The position numbers and the translations under genes are program-made. A stretch of DNA of 9,265 nt from Clostridia bacterium (lineage in GTDB: Bacteria > Bacillota_A > Clostridia > Oscillospirales > CAG-272), in contig JAFXNX010000103.1 in NCBI GenBank assembly GCA_017529175.1, positions 1-9,265 on the forward strand, given 5' to 3'. Of the stretch, positions 1 to 5,719 are shown piece after piece; position 1 is the first letter of the stretch, and every line of letters begins with the position of its first letter. The notes beneath the pieces are model-generated. The model was not told the origin of the DNA and made no database searches. It saw only the letters and a program-made list of their open reading frames with translations.

Positions 1-414
1 GTAATTTGACTGCTGCTGTTCATTTCTTTCTCCGGGAACTCCGACGTCAATACCGCAGTTCGTCATCAGCGCTCTTTCGAGAAGTTCGTCGGATTCCGTT
101 TTTTCCGAGCCGACGGTAAGTTCGCCGTCTCCGGTTATTCCGGCGGGCTCCATAATATCAAGAGTCAGACACTCCGGATAGAATAAGTAGAGTTTCAAAT
201 ACTCGCAGCCGTATTCGGTATTATTTGCAATATTAAAATAAACATCGACATATTCCTGAGTATCGGGGTCAAACGTAGTGTCTTCAGCCCATACACTGAA
301 TTTATTGATCTCGGACGGCGTCGGTACGGAATCCCTATCCGGCAGAGCGAATACGGATACGATCGAGGACGCCACCATCAAAACGACAATGACCAAAGAA
401 ATCAGTTTTTTCAC
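1..414 (-). CDS. Secreted protein, N-terminal part, possibly cohesin-like (partial)
   Basis: The gene runs off the left edge of the window, so only its first 138 codons are visible. It starts with GTG (412-414), set by AGGAGG at 423-428 with an 8-nt spacer and by a strong promoter just upstream. The first 23 residues form a signal peptide: MKKL, then a hydrophobic core, ending SVFA. After it comes a beta-rich stretch with a DVYFNIANNTEYG segment followed by LKLYLFYPECLTL. That pattern of a strand, an NN turn and a strand ending in Y-P-x-x-L resembles the first half of cohesin or carbohydrate-binding-like beta-sandwich domains. The family call is an inference from this pattern only. The protein is probably exported and cell-wall or surface located. 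An alternative is an unrelated secreted beta-sandwich. The reading frame is open with no stop, so the coding call is firm and the domain call is not. Confidence 0.8.
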   Translation of the reverse strand, partial: MKKLISLVIVVLMVASSIVSVFALPDRDSVPTPSEINKFSVWAEDTTFDPDTQEYVDVYFNIANNTEYGCEYLKLYLFYPECLTLDIMEPAGITGDGELTVGSEKTESDELLERALMTNCGIDVGVPGERNEQQQSNY

Positions 415-448
415 TTTATGTTCCTCCTAAGTTTTATAACCTACTTGC

Positions 449-477
449 ATTATATATTATTTCTATATAAAAGTCAA
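449..477 (-). promoter_or_regulatory. Sigma-A promoter of the 1-414 secreted protein gene
   Basis: Read on the minus strand, TTGACT (472-477) and a perfect TATAAT (449-454) are separated by exactly 17 bp. The predicted start of transcription is near 442, giving a leader of about 28 nt that carries the AGGAGG site. The spacing and box quality make this a strong vegetative promoter. Confidence 0.85.
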
Positions 478-487
478 TAGATAATAG

Positions 488-528
488 TCTCTTTTTGTAC
501 AACTATTTACATAATAGACAAAAAGAGA
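488..528. repeat. 11-bp inverted repeat upstream of the secreted protein promoter
   Basis: TCTCTTTTTGT (488-498) and its exact complement ACAAAAAGAGA (518-528) flank a 19-nt spacer. The spacer contains a second short inverted repeat, CTATT (503-507) and AATAG (513-517). The element lies 10 bp upstream of the -35 box at 472-477 and downstream of the terminator of the ATPase gene. It could be an operator or activator site, or a back-up terminator. Nothing in the sequence decides between these. Confidence 0.5.
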
Positions 529-541
529 GATAAGACAAATA

Positions 542-564
542 TACCGCCGGGGAAGCCGGCGGTA
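542..564 (-). terminator. Intrinsic terminator of the ABC ATPase gene
   Basis: A perfect 9-bp GC-rich stem, TACCGCCGG (542-550) with CCGGCGGTA (556-564), has a 5-nt loop. It starts 18 bp after the stop codon of the ATPase gene. On the minus strand it is followed by a T-rich tract, which is interrupted rather than a clean T run, so efficiency may be moderate. Confidence 0.65.
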
Positions 565-582
565 ATGATATTTTATCCTTGA

Positions 583-1695
583 TCAGTGGATTATGTAGCG
601 TTCCGTATCCTTGTCGAACAGATGAACTCTGGTCATATCGAGAGCGATCTTGACGACGTCGCCGGGACGTGCGGGTGAACGCGGGGAGACCTTCGCTGTG
701 AAGTTCTGCTCTCCGACGGAGAGATACAGGTGTATCTCGGAACCCATAAGCTCGGAAACTTCGACGTTCGTTTCGATCACGGAATCCTTGAAATACTCTA
801 TAGCGGCCGGGTCGTCGTGGATGCTTTCCGGACGGATACCCGCTACGACTTCCTTGCCGACATAGTCTTTGAGGATCGGGTTGTTTGCTTTTTCCGCAGG
901 GAGCTTGAGAGCGTTGTCGCCGAACGTGAGGTAGAGGTCCTCACCGCGCGCCTCAAGCACGCAGTCGACAAAGTTCATCTGAGGCGTGCCGATAAAGCCC
1001 GCGACGAAAAGATTGACGGGATAATCGTAGAGGTTCTGAGGAGTGTCGACCTGCTGGATAAGTCCGTCTTTCATAACGACGATACGCGTCGCCATCGTCA
1101 TAGCTTCTATCTGGTCGTGCGTAACGTATACGAACGTCGTACCGACTCTCTGATGTATCTTTGTGAGCTCTGTTCTCATCGTAGCGCGGAGCTTCGCGTC
1201 GAGGTTGGAAAGCGGCTCGTCAAGAAGGAATACCATCGGCTTACGGACTATGGCACGGCCGAGCGCAACTCTCTGTTTCTGACCGCCGGACAGAGCCTTC
1301 GGCTTTCTGTCGAGAAGGTGAGTGATATCGAGGATGCGCGCTGCTTCCTCAACGCGGCGCTTGATCTCTTCCTTCGGAGTTTTGCGCAGCTTGAGTCCGA
1401 ACGCCATATTGTCGAATACCGTCATATGCGGATAAAGAGCGTAGTTCTGGAAAACCATCGCAATATCACGGTCTTTAGGCGCAACGTCGTTGACAAGTCT
1501 GTCACCGATGAAGAGTTCGCCTTCGGTGATCTCTTCAAGTCCCGCGATCATACGCAGAGTCGTCGATTTTCCGCATCCGGAAGGACCGACGAGTACCAGA
1601 AACTCCTTATCCTTTATTTCAAGACAGAAGTCCGATACGGCTGCAACTCCGCCGGGATACTTCTTATAGATATGCTTCAGGGATAAACTTGCCAT
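583..1695 (-). CDS. msmK: MsmK/UgpC-type ABC transporter ATP-binding protein
   Basis: This is the cytoplasmic ATPase that powers carbohydrate ABC importers of the MalK/MsmK/UgpC family. Of its 370 residues, the first 235 or so are the nucleotide-binding domain: Walker A GPSGCGKST (37-45), Q-loop glutamine 83 in VFQNYALYPHM, signature LSGGQKQR (135-142), Walker B VFLLDE (155-160), D-loop SNLDAKL and the switch histidine 193 in THDQIEAM. The rest is the MalK-type regulatory region with TOBE/OB folds, including GIRPESI (286-292). The length is normal for the family. The ATG at 1693-1695 is preceded by a GGAGG site. No permease or binding-protein gene is adjacent, so it is an orphan that probably serves several sugar importers elsewhere in the genome. 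That is known for MsmK-type ATPases in Firmicutes but is inferred here. The symbol msmK is the family name; ugpC, malK and lacK are hard to separate by sequence alone. Confidence 0.95.
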   Translation of the reverse strand: MASLSLKHIYKKYPGGVAAVSDFCLEIKDKEFLVLVGPSGCGKSTTLRMIAGLEEITEGELFIGDRLVNDVAPKDRDIAMVFQNYALYPHMTVFDNMAFGLKLRKTPKEEIKRRVEEAARILDITHLLDRKPKALSGGQKQRVALGRAIVRKPMVFLLDEPLSNLDAKLRATMRTELTKIHQRVGTTFVYVTHDQIEAMTMATRIVVMKDGLIQQVDTPQNLYDYPVNLFVAGFIGTPQMNFVDCVLEARGEDLYLTFGDNALKLPAEKANNPILKDYVGKEVVAGIRPESIHDDPAAIEYFKDSVIETNVEVSELMGSEIHLYLSVGEQNFTAKVSPRSPARPGDVVKIALDMTRVHLFDKDTERYIIH

Positions 1696-1730
1696 TTTAT
1701 ATTCCTCCGGTTATGGTGAATGAGCATAAG

Positions 1731-1775
1731 TATGTTCACATAAATATCTACCCTATATTTTATCAAAAATAAAAT
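1731..1775 (-). promoter_or_regulatory. Leader/promoter region of the ABC ATPase gene with an inverted repeat
   Basis: The 176-bp gap between tex and the ATPase gene is AT-rich. On the minus strand TAAAAT (1758-1763) is a candidate -10 box, but no good -35 box lies at the right distance. It overlaps a 7-bp AT-only inverted repeat, ATTTTAT (1757-1763) with ATAAAAT (1769-1775). Further into the leader is the dyad TATGTTCACATA (1731-1742), which has 5-bp arms. It has operator-like symmetry but matches no regulator I can name. Promoter placement is weak. Confidence 0.3.
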
Positions 1776-1871
1776 CTAAATGGTAGTGACTATTTCTCCA
1801 AAAATTCTGTTGTAATTTTGTATACTATACACAATTAATTGATCGGTATTCGTAAAATGAAACGGCCGTTA

Positions 1872-4034
1872 TCACTTGTCGCGCGATCTCATCGTGAGAG
1901 CTATCCTCTTCTTGCGAAGGTCGACGCTCTTTATCCTGACCGTCACGACGTCGCCGACCGAAAGGACCTCGGACGGATGTTTTACGTAGGTATCCGACAT
2001 TTCGGAGACGTGGACGAGTCCGTCCTGGTGGACGCCGATATCGACAAACGCGCCGAAGTCGATGACGTTTCTGACGGTTCCCGTCAGCGTCATCCCTTCT
2101 TTGAGGTCTGCGATATCGAGAACTTTCTCGCGAAGCACAGGCATCGGAAGCGAATCTCTGACGTCGCGGCCGGGCTTTTCAAGCTCTTTGACTATATCCG
2201 CAAGCGTCATCTCGCCGCATCCGATCTGTTCGGCAAGACGTTTCGTTCCGAGGTCTCGCGCCTTTTTGCCGATACCCGGGAAACTGCCGAGCTTTACGTC
2301 CGACGCGGTATATCCGAGTATTTTGAGCAGTGCTCTTGCCGCCTCGTACGACTCCGGATGGACTCCGGTGTTGTCAAGGATCTCGGCTGATCCGGGCACT
2401 CTGAGGAATCCCGCGCACTGTTCGTACGCCTTTGCGCCGATACGCGGCACTTTAAGGACTTCCGAACGGCTCGAGAACTCGCCGTTCTCGTCTCTGTATT
2501 TCACTATGTTTTTCGCCGCGGTCAGATTGATGCCGGAAATATAAGAAAGAAGAGAATACGACGCTGTGTTGAGGTCGACGCCGACGCGGTTAACGCAGTC
2601 CTCGACAACTCCTGTCAGCGCCTCGTCAAGGCGCGCTTCTTTCATGTCGTGTTGATACTGACCGACACCTATTGATTTCGGGTCGATCTTGACGAGCTCC
2701 GCGAGCGGATCTTGGAGTCTGCGGGCAATTGATACCGCGCTCCTCTGTGTGACGTCGAAATCGGGAAACACCTCAGCGCCCTGTTTTGACGCGGAATAGA
2801 CCGACGCTCCCGCTTCGCTGACTATTATGTACTTTGCGCCGCAGTTCAACTCCGCGAGCGTGTCAGCGATGAACATCTCGCTCTCGCCCGACGCCGTGCC
2901 GTTGCCTATCGCGATAACGTCGACGCCGTACTTCGTAACGAGCCCTTTTACGATGCGCTTCGACTCCGGTATCTTCTCGTGAGGTTTCGTCGGATATATG
3001 ACCGCCGTGTCGATGACGGCGCCGGTCTTGTCGACGACCGCGAGCTTGCATCCCGTTCTGTAGCCGGGGTCGTAACCCATAACGGTTTTACCCTTGAGAG
3101 GCGCGGACATAAGAAGATGCTTGAGGTTATCGGAGAAGAGTTTTATCGCGCTCTCGCTCGCCGTGTCGAACAGATCGTTTCTGATCTCGCGCTCGATGGA
3201 CGGCGCGATGAGGCGCTCGTATCCGTCGCATACCGCTCTCGCTATATACTTAAATGAAGGACTTTTGAAGTTTTTGATGTGCGCGAAGAAGAGCCAGTTG
3301 AGAATAAGGTCATCCCTTACCCCGACCGTGACCTTGAGCACTTCCTCTTTTTCGCCGCGGTTTATCGCAAGAACGCGGTGAGGAGGTATGGTACTTACAG
3401 CCTCTTCGTACTCGTAGTACTGCTCGTACACGCCGTGTTCCTCGTCGCCGCATTTAACGCTCACGATCTTTCCGAACCCTGTCGTCAGCGCGCGTATCTC
3501 ACGTCTGTAATCCGCGTTGTCCGAGACTTCCTCGGCGATTATATCGCAGGCGCCGGAAAGCGCTTCCGCCGCGCTCGCAACGCCCTTTTCCTCATCTATG
3601 TATTTTGCGGCTTCTTCAAGCAAAGACGGCGCATACTCGTCGCGCTCTTCTTTTATGAGTTGCGCGAGAGGCTCGAGCCCGCGCTCTTTCGCGACGGACG
3701 CTCTCGTCTTTCTCTTCGGTCTGAACGGTCTGTAAATATCGTCGACCTCGGTAAGAGTCGCGGCGTTGTCTATTGCCTCGACGAGCTCCGGCGTCAGATT
3801 GCCCTGCGCGTCGATAAGTCCTTTTACTTCTTCGCGTCGCGCTTCGAGATTTCGAAGATACGTAAGACGCTCCGTCAGCTTTCTGAGGACTTCATCGTCA
3901 AGTCCTCCCGTCACTTCTTTTCTGTAACGCGCAATAAACGGGACCGTGTTTCCGTCGTCGAGGAGCTTGACCGCGGCGTCGAGCTGCGATATTTTAACTC
4001 CGAGCTCTTCCGATAAAGTCTTGATAATGTCCAT
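1872..4034 (-). CDS. tex: Tex, RNA-binding transcription accessory protein
   Basis: This is the full-length Tex (YhgF) family protein, 720 residues and close to the usual size. Tex is a cytoplasmic nucleic-acid-binding protein related to eukaryotic Spt6 and linked to transcription and RNA handling. The N-terminal helical region contains the family hallmark VPFIARYRKEVTGGLDD (31-47). A YqgF/RNase H-like domain begins at GYDPGYRTGCKLAVVD (320-335). The helix-hairpin-helix region spans about 485-550, with LNTASYSLLSYISGI and KVPRIGAKAYEQC. The C-terminal S1 RNA-binding domain (about 645-716) carries GTVRNVIDFGAFVDIGVHQ and DGLVHVSEM. The ATG at 4032-4034 follows a GGAGG site that lies in the 11-bp gap after rsuA, so the two are co-transcribed from the promoter near 4900. 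No convincing terminator follows the stop. Confidence 0.97.
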   Translation of the reverse strand: MDIIKTLSEELGVKISQLDAAVKLLDDGNTVPFIARYRKEVTGGLDDEVLRKLTERLTYLRNLEARREEVKGLIDAQGNLTPELVEAIDNAATLTEVDDIYRPFRPKRKTRASVAKERGLEPLAQLIKEERDEYAPSLLEEAAKYIDEEKGVASAAEALSGACDIIAEEVSDNADYRREIRALTTGFGKIVSVKCGDEEHGVYEQYYEYEEAVSTIPPHRVLAINRGEKEEVLKVTVGVRDDLILNWLFFAHIKNFKSPSFKYIARAVCDGYERLIAPSIEREIRNDLFDTASESAIKLFSDNLKHLLMSAPLKGKTVMGYDPGYRTGCKLAVVDKTGAVIDTAVIYPTKPHEKIPESKRIVKGLVTKYGVDVIAIGNGTASGESEMFIADTLAELNCGAKYIIVSEAGASVYSASKQGAEVFPDFDVTQRSAVSIARRLQDPLAELVKIDPKSIGVGQYQHDMKEARLDEALTGVVEDCVNRVGVDLNTASYSLLSYISGINLTAAKNIVKYRDENGEFSSRSEVLKVPRIGAKAYEQCAGFLRVPGSAEILDNTGVHPESYEAARALLKILGYTASDVKLGSFPGIGKKARDLGTKRLAEQIGCGEMTLADIVKELEKPGRDVRDSLPMPVLREKVLDIADLKEGMTLTGTVRNVIDFGAFVDIGVHQDGLVHVSEMSDTYVKHPSEVLSVGDVVTVRIKSVDLRKKRIALTMRSRDK

Positions 4035-4045
4035 ATATCCTCCGG

Positions 4046-4750
4046 TTATTGATTGTCATATTCCGTGATAGCGCGCTCCTCGTCGGGCGTCAGTTCTCTG
4101 AACTCGCCGCGTCCGAGCGATGCGTCAAGCGTTAAAGGACCGAACGAGACCCTCTCGAGCTCAACGATCTTCGATCCCACCGCCTGAAACATTCGCTTGA
4201 TCTGGTGAAATTTTCCCTCTGTTATCGAAATCGTCCCGCATCCGTCGTCCGCAAGTGTGACTTCAGCCGGCGCGCTGACAAATTCGCCGAGGTCTACTCC
4301 CGCCTCGAGCGCCCTCCGCTCGTTCTCTCCTATCGGCGGATCGCACCTGAAAGCGTAAGTCTTTTTTACGTGGCGCGCGGGGGACAGCAGTTTGTGAGCG
4401 CAGTCCCCGTCGTTAGTTATGAGAAGAAGTCCCGTCGTGTCGATATCGAGTCTTCCGCACGGGAACATTTTTTTCTTTTGGCACTCGGGCGGAAGCAGGT
4501 CCATTACCGTCCTTCCCGAATCTTCCGTTGAGCTGATATACCCCGCGGGCTTGTTCAGCATAATATAGTCAAACCGGCGCCAGACGACTTCCCTTCCGTC
4601 AAACGTGACGCGCGCGCCATTCTCGTCGATATGTACGGCGGCGTCTCTTACGATCGCGCCGTCGACCGTTATCCTGCCGCGCTTTGCCGCCTTTGCCGCC
4701 TCGCTTCTGGAGCATACCGCGGCGCCGGACAAATATTTATCAAGTCTCAC
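4046..4750 (-). CDS. rsuA: 16S rRNA pseudouridine synthase, RsuA/RluB/E/F family
   Basis: The product isomerises uridine to pseudouridine in ribosomal RNA; the closest family pattern is RsuA, which acts on 16S rRNA. I start it at the GTG at 4748-4750, giving 234 residues (E. coli RsuA is about 231) and the expected N-terminus VRLDKYLS. AGGAG at 4756-4760 sits 5 nt upstream. A longer in-frame version from an ATG at 4912 would begin upstream of the predicted transcription start and add a segment with no family match. An S4 RNA-binding domain covers residues 1-48. The catalytic domain has LNKPAG (65-70), the active-site motif GRLDIDTTGLLL (99-110) with catalytic aspartate 102, and GKFHQIKRMF (179-188). 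The exact rRNA position modified cannot be told from sequence. It is second in an operon with the microprotein and tex. Confidence 0.93.
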   Translation of the reverse strand: MRLDKYLSGAAVCSRSEAAKAAKRGRITVDGAIVRDAAVHIDENGARVTFDGREVVWRRFDYIMLNKPAGYISSTEDSGRTVMDLLPPECQKKKMFPCGRLDIDTTGLLLITNDGDCAHKLLSPARHVKKTYAFRCDPPIGENERRALEAGVDLGEFVSAPAEVTLADDGCGTISITEGKFHQIKRMFQAVGSKIVELERVSFGPLTLDASLGRGEFRELTPDEERAITEYDNQ

Positions 4751-4758
4751 GATATCTC

Positions 4759-4863
4759 CTACATTATAAGACTCGCCGCGATATACGATGAAAGCCATAT
4801 CACGAGCGCCGCGACAGCCCCCGCGGCAAGCCCTACGGCAAATCTTTTCATAAAATCTCTCAT
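4759..4863 (-). CDS. 34-residue single-pass membrane microprotein
   Basis: This short ORF starts at the ATG at 4861-4863, has an excellent AAGGAG site (4869-4874, 5-nt spacer), and begins about 33 nt after the predicted transcription start of the operon. The peptide has a basic N-terminus (MRDFMKRF). An uninterrupted hydrophobic stretch rich in Ala, Gly and Val follows up to residue 33, so one membrane segment with the N-terminus inside is expected. Its TAG stop (4759-4761) overlaps the AGGAG of rsuA, and rsuA starts 8 bp later, an arrangement typical of translational coupling. I recognise no family. It may be a genuine membrane microprotein, or mainly a leader ORF that sets rsuA translation. 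The ribosome-binding site, promoter position and composition make chance unlikely. Confidence 0.7.
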   Translation of the reverse strand: MRDFMKRFAVGLAAGAVAALVIWLSSYIAASLIM

Positions 4864-4902
4864 AAGCGCTCCTTATACACAGGTTCGCTTTTAGTTTACT
4901 GT

Positions 4903-4931
4903 ATTTTATCACATTTATTCCGCAAAGTAAA
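4903..4931 (-). promoter_or_regulatory. Promoter of the microprotein-rsuA-tex operon
   Basis: On the minus strand TTTACT (4926-4931) and TAAAAT (4903-4908) are 17 bp apart. The predicted start near 4896 gives a 32-nt leader to the microprotein ATG. Its position also excludes the upstream ATG at 4912 as the rsuA start, because that codon would lie upstream of the RNA. Confidence 0.72.
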
Positions 4932-5002
4932 TAAATCTCATTTAACTAATTGATTACCGCCGTGTAAATTTAACGCGCAGCGCAGAAAAATCAAAAAAGC
5001 TC

Positions 5003-5031
5003 TTGACAAGATATAATATTTTTGATATACT
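5003..5031 (+). promoter_or_regulatory. Promoter of tRNA-Gln
   Basis: A consensus TTGACA (5003-5008) and TATACT (5026-5031) are separated by 17 bp. Transcription should begin about 15 nt before the mature tRNA 5' end. The near-perfect boxes fit a strongly expressed stable-RNA gene. Confidence 0.88.
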
Positions 5032-5052
5032 TTACAACGTTCAAAGAAATAT

Positions 5053-5126
5053 TGCGGAATTGTGTAAGGGTAGCACGACAGACTCTGACTCTGTTTGTCT
5101 GGGTTCAAATCCTAGTTCCGCAGCCA
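5053..5126 (+). tRNA. tRNA-Gln, anticodon CTG
   Basis: A complete cloverleaf can be drawn. The acceptor stem TGCGGAA (5053-5059) pairs with TTCCGCA (5116-5122). The D stem is GTGT/GCAC with an AAGGGTA loop. The anticodon stem ACAGA/TCTGT encloses CTCTGAC, placing anticodon CTG at 5085-5087, which reads CAG (Gln). The variable region is 4 nt. The T stem CTGGG/CCTAG has the loop TTCAAAT. Discriminator G and an encoded CCA (5124-5126) finish the gene. It is a single tRNA gene with its own promoter, and a long hairpin starts at the next base. Confidence 0.96.
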
Positions 5127-5167
5127 GAAAAGACTCATCTTTTGTCTACCAAAAGATGAGTCTTTTC
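5127..5167 (+). terminator. 17-bp terminator hairpin directly after tRNA-Gln
   Basis: A perfect 17-bp stem (5127-5143 with 5151-5167) and a 7-nt loop GTCTACC begin at the first base after the tRNA CCA. The arms carry an A run on the 5' side and a T run on the 3' side, so it can act in both directions. Its CTTTTGTC core recurs in the hairpin at 5427-5469. Confidence 0.85.
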
Positions 5168-5171
5168 AACT

Positions 5172-5344
5172 AAATCCGTCCTTGCGGACGGGTGAAATCC
5201 GCCTATGGTGGGTGAAATCACTGCGTGGTGAAATCCCGCTTCACGGGGTTAAAGGACGGATTTAATTTCACCGAAGTCGCAGACTTCGATTTCACCTGAG
5301 GGGCGTAGTCCGAAGATTTCACCGCGGCATAGCCGCGATTTCAC
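5172..5344. repeat. Array A: small hairpins with GTGAAAT then ATTTCAC linkers
   Basis: The first half has three GTGAAAT linkers (5192, 5212, 5228) between small hairpins: CCGTCC/GGACGG (5176-5191), CCGCC/GGTGG with loop TAT (5199-5211), CAC/GTG with loop TGC (5219-5227) and CCCG/CGGG (5235-5247). The second half has four ATTTCAC linkers in the opposite sense (5265, 5289, 5316, 5338). Between them lie CGAAGTC/GACTTCG with loop GCA (5272-5288), a decayed unit (5296-5315) and CGCGGC/GCCGCG with loop ATA (5323-5337). AAATCCGTCC (5172-5181) is also repeated inverted at 5254-5263. The whole is therefore a large palindrome made of small palindromes. No coding signal is present. I know no family name for it. 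Confidence 0.8.
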
Positions 5345-5357
5345 TTTTTGTTTCCAT

Positions 5358-5386
5358 TCGGGCACTCGCCCGATTTTTCTTTTTTT
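5358..5386 (+). terminator. Hairpin with T run behind array A
   Basis: The 6-bp stem TCGGGC/GCCCGA (5358-5373, loop ACTC) is followed by TTTTT, C and a run of seven T. It has the form of a rho-independent terminator on the plus strand. No gene ends just upstream apart from the already terminated tRNA, so it may belong to the surrounding repeat block. Confidence 0.65.
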
Positions 5387-5426
5387 ATGGCAAAAAAACG
5401 TGTATCTTTTGGGCGCTTTTAGACAT

Positions 5427-5469
5427 AAAAAATACCTCTTTTGTCCGCCGGACAAAAGAGGTATTTTTT
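5427..5469. terminator. 20-bp perfect hairpin, bidirectional terminator-like
   Basis: Two perfectly complementary 20-nt arms (5427-5446 and 5450-5469) enclose the loop GCC. The outer six pairs are A:T, so both strands end in a run of six T. It would stop transcription in either direction and closes the block that begins with the similar hairpin at 5127-5167. Confidence 0.75.
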
Positions 5470-5470
5470 A

Positions 5471-5592
5471 ATGATATCCGTTCCCTGCGGAACGGATGAT
5501 ATATGCTTCGCATATGATATACCTTCGGTATGATATACGCCTGCGGCGTATGAGAAAACGAATATAATATCATATTGTCCCGAAGGGGCGAT
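5471..5592. repeat. Array B: tandem small hairpins with ATGATAT linkers
   Basis: ATGATAT occurs at 5471, 5496, 5514 and 5530, each followed by a short palindrome: ATCCGTTCC/GGAACGGAT (5476-5497), ATATGC/GCATAT with loop TTC (5501-5515), ATACC/GGTAT with loop TTC (5519-5531) and ATACGCC/GGCGTAT with loop TGC (5535-5551). An inverted linker ATATCAT (5567-5573) follows, then an imperfect hairpin with loop GAA (5574-5592). This repeats the logic of array A with a different linker. No ORF is supported. The rest of the gap up to the promoter at 5625 shows nothing further. Confidence 0.8.
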
Positions 5593-5624
5593 ATATTATG
5601 CCCGCTTTTTGGTTTCTTTTAATA

Positions 5625-5653
5625 TTGATATTCTTCAAAATACATGGTATAAT
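5625..5653 (+). promoter_or_regulatory. Promoter of the HD-GYP/GNAT operon
   Basis: TTGATA (5625-5630) and a perfect TATAAT (5648-5653) are 17 bp apart. Transcription should start near 5660, leaving a leader of about 60 nt that contains the 7-bp tandem repeat. Confidence 0.82.
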
Positions 5654-5683
5654 TGTAGAAGTTTGGAGTAATTTACATTTATA

Positions 5684-5704
5684 TATTCAATATTCAATAT
5701 TCAA
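5684..5704 (+). repeat. Three tandem copies of TATTCAA in the leader
   Basis: TATTCAA is present as three exact, abutting copies (5684-5690, 5691-5697, 5698-5704). They end 3 bp before the GAGGA ribosome-binding site (5708-5712) of the HD-GYP gene. Copy-number change by slippage would alter leader length but not the reading frame. Confidence 0.8.
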
Positions 5705-5719
5705 TACGAGGAAACCGAA

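Noticed and set aside
730..1686. Long plus-strand frame opposite the ABC ATPase gene
   Set aside because: It is the antisense shadow of a gene with complete ATPase motifs, has no ribosome-binding site and no recognisable domain.
1861..1870. AACGGCCGTT as terminator of tex
   Set aside because: As a hairpin it would have only about 3 bp around a 4-nt loop, with no proper T run; too weak to call.
3279..4016. Plus-strand frame opposite tex
   Set aside because: Antisense shadow of a conserved gene; the composition is explained by the codon bias of tex.
4751..4912. N-terminal extension of RsuA from an ATG at 4912
   Set aside because: That ATG lies upstream of the predicted transcription start, the extension has no family match, and the microprotein occupies the region in another frame with a better ribosome-binding site.
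5387..5422. 12-codon plus-strand ORF starting MAKKRVSF
   Set aside because: It begins in the T run of a terminator and has no ribosome-binding site; I treat it as part of the repeat block.
5172..5592. CRISPR array
   Set aside because: Linkers are only 7 nt, intervals vary, linkers invert midway, the intervening units are palindromes and no cas gene is present.
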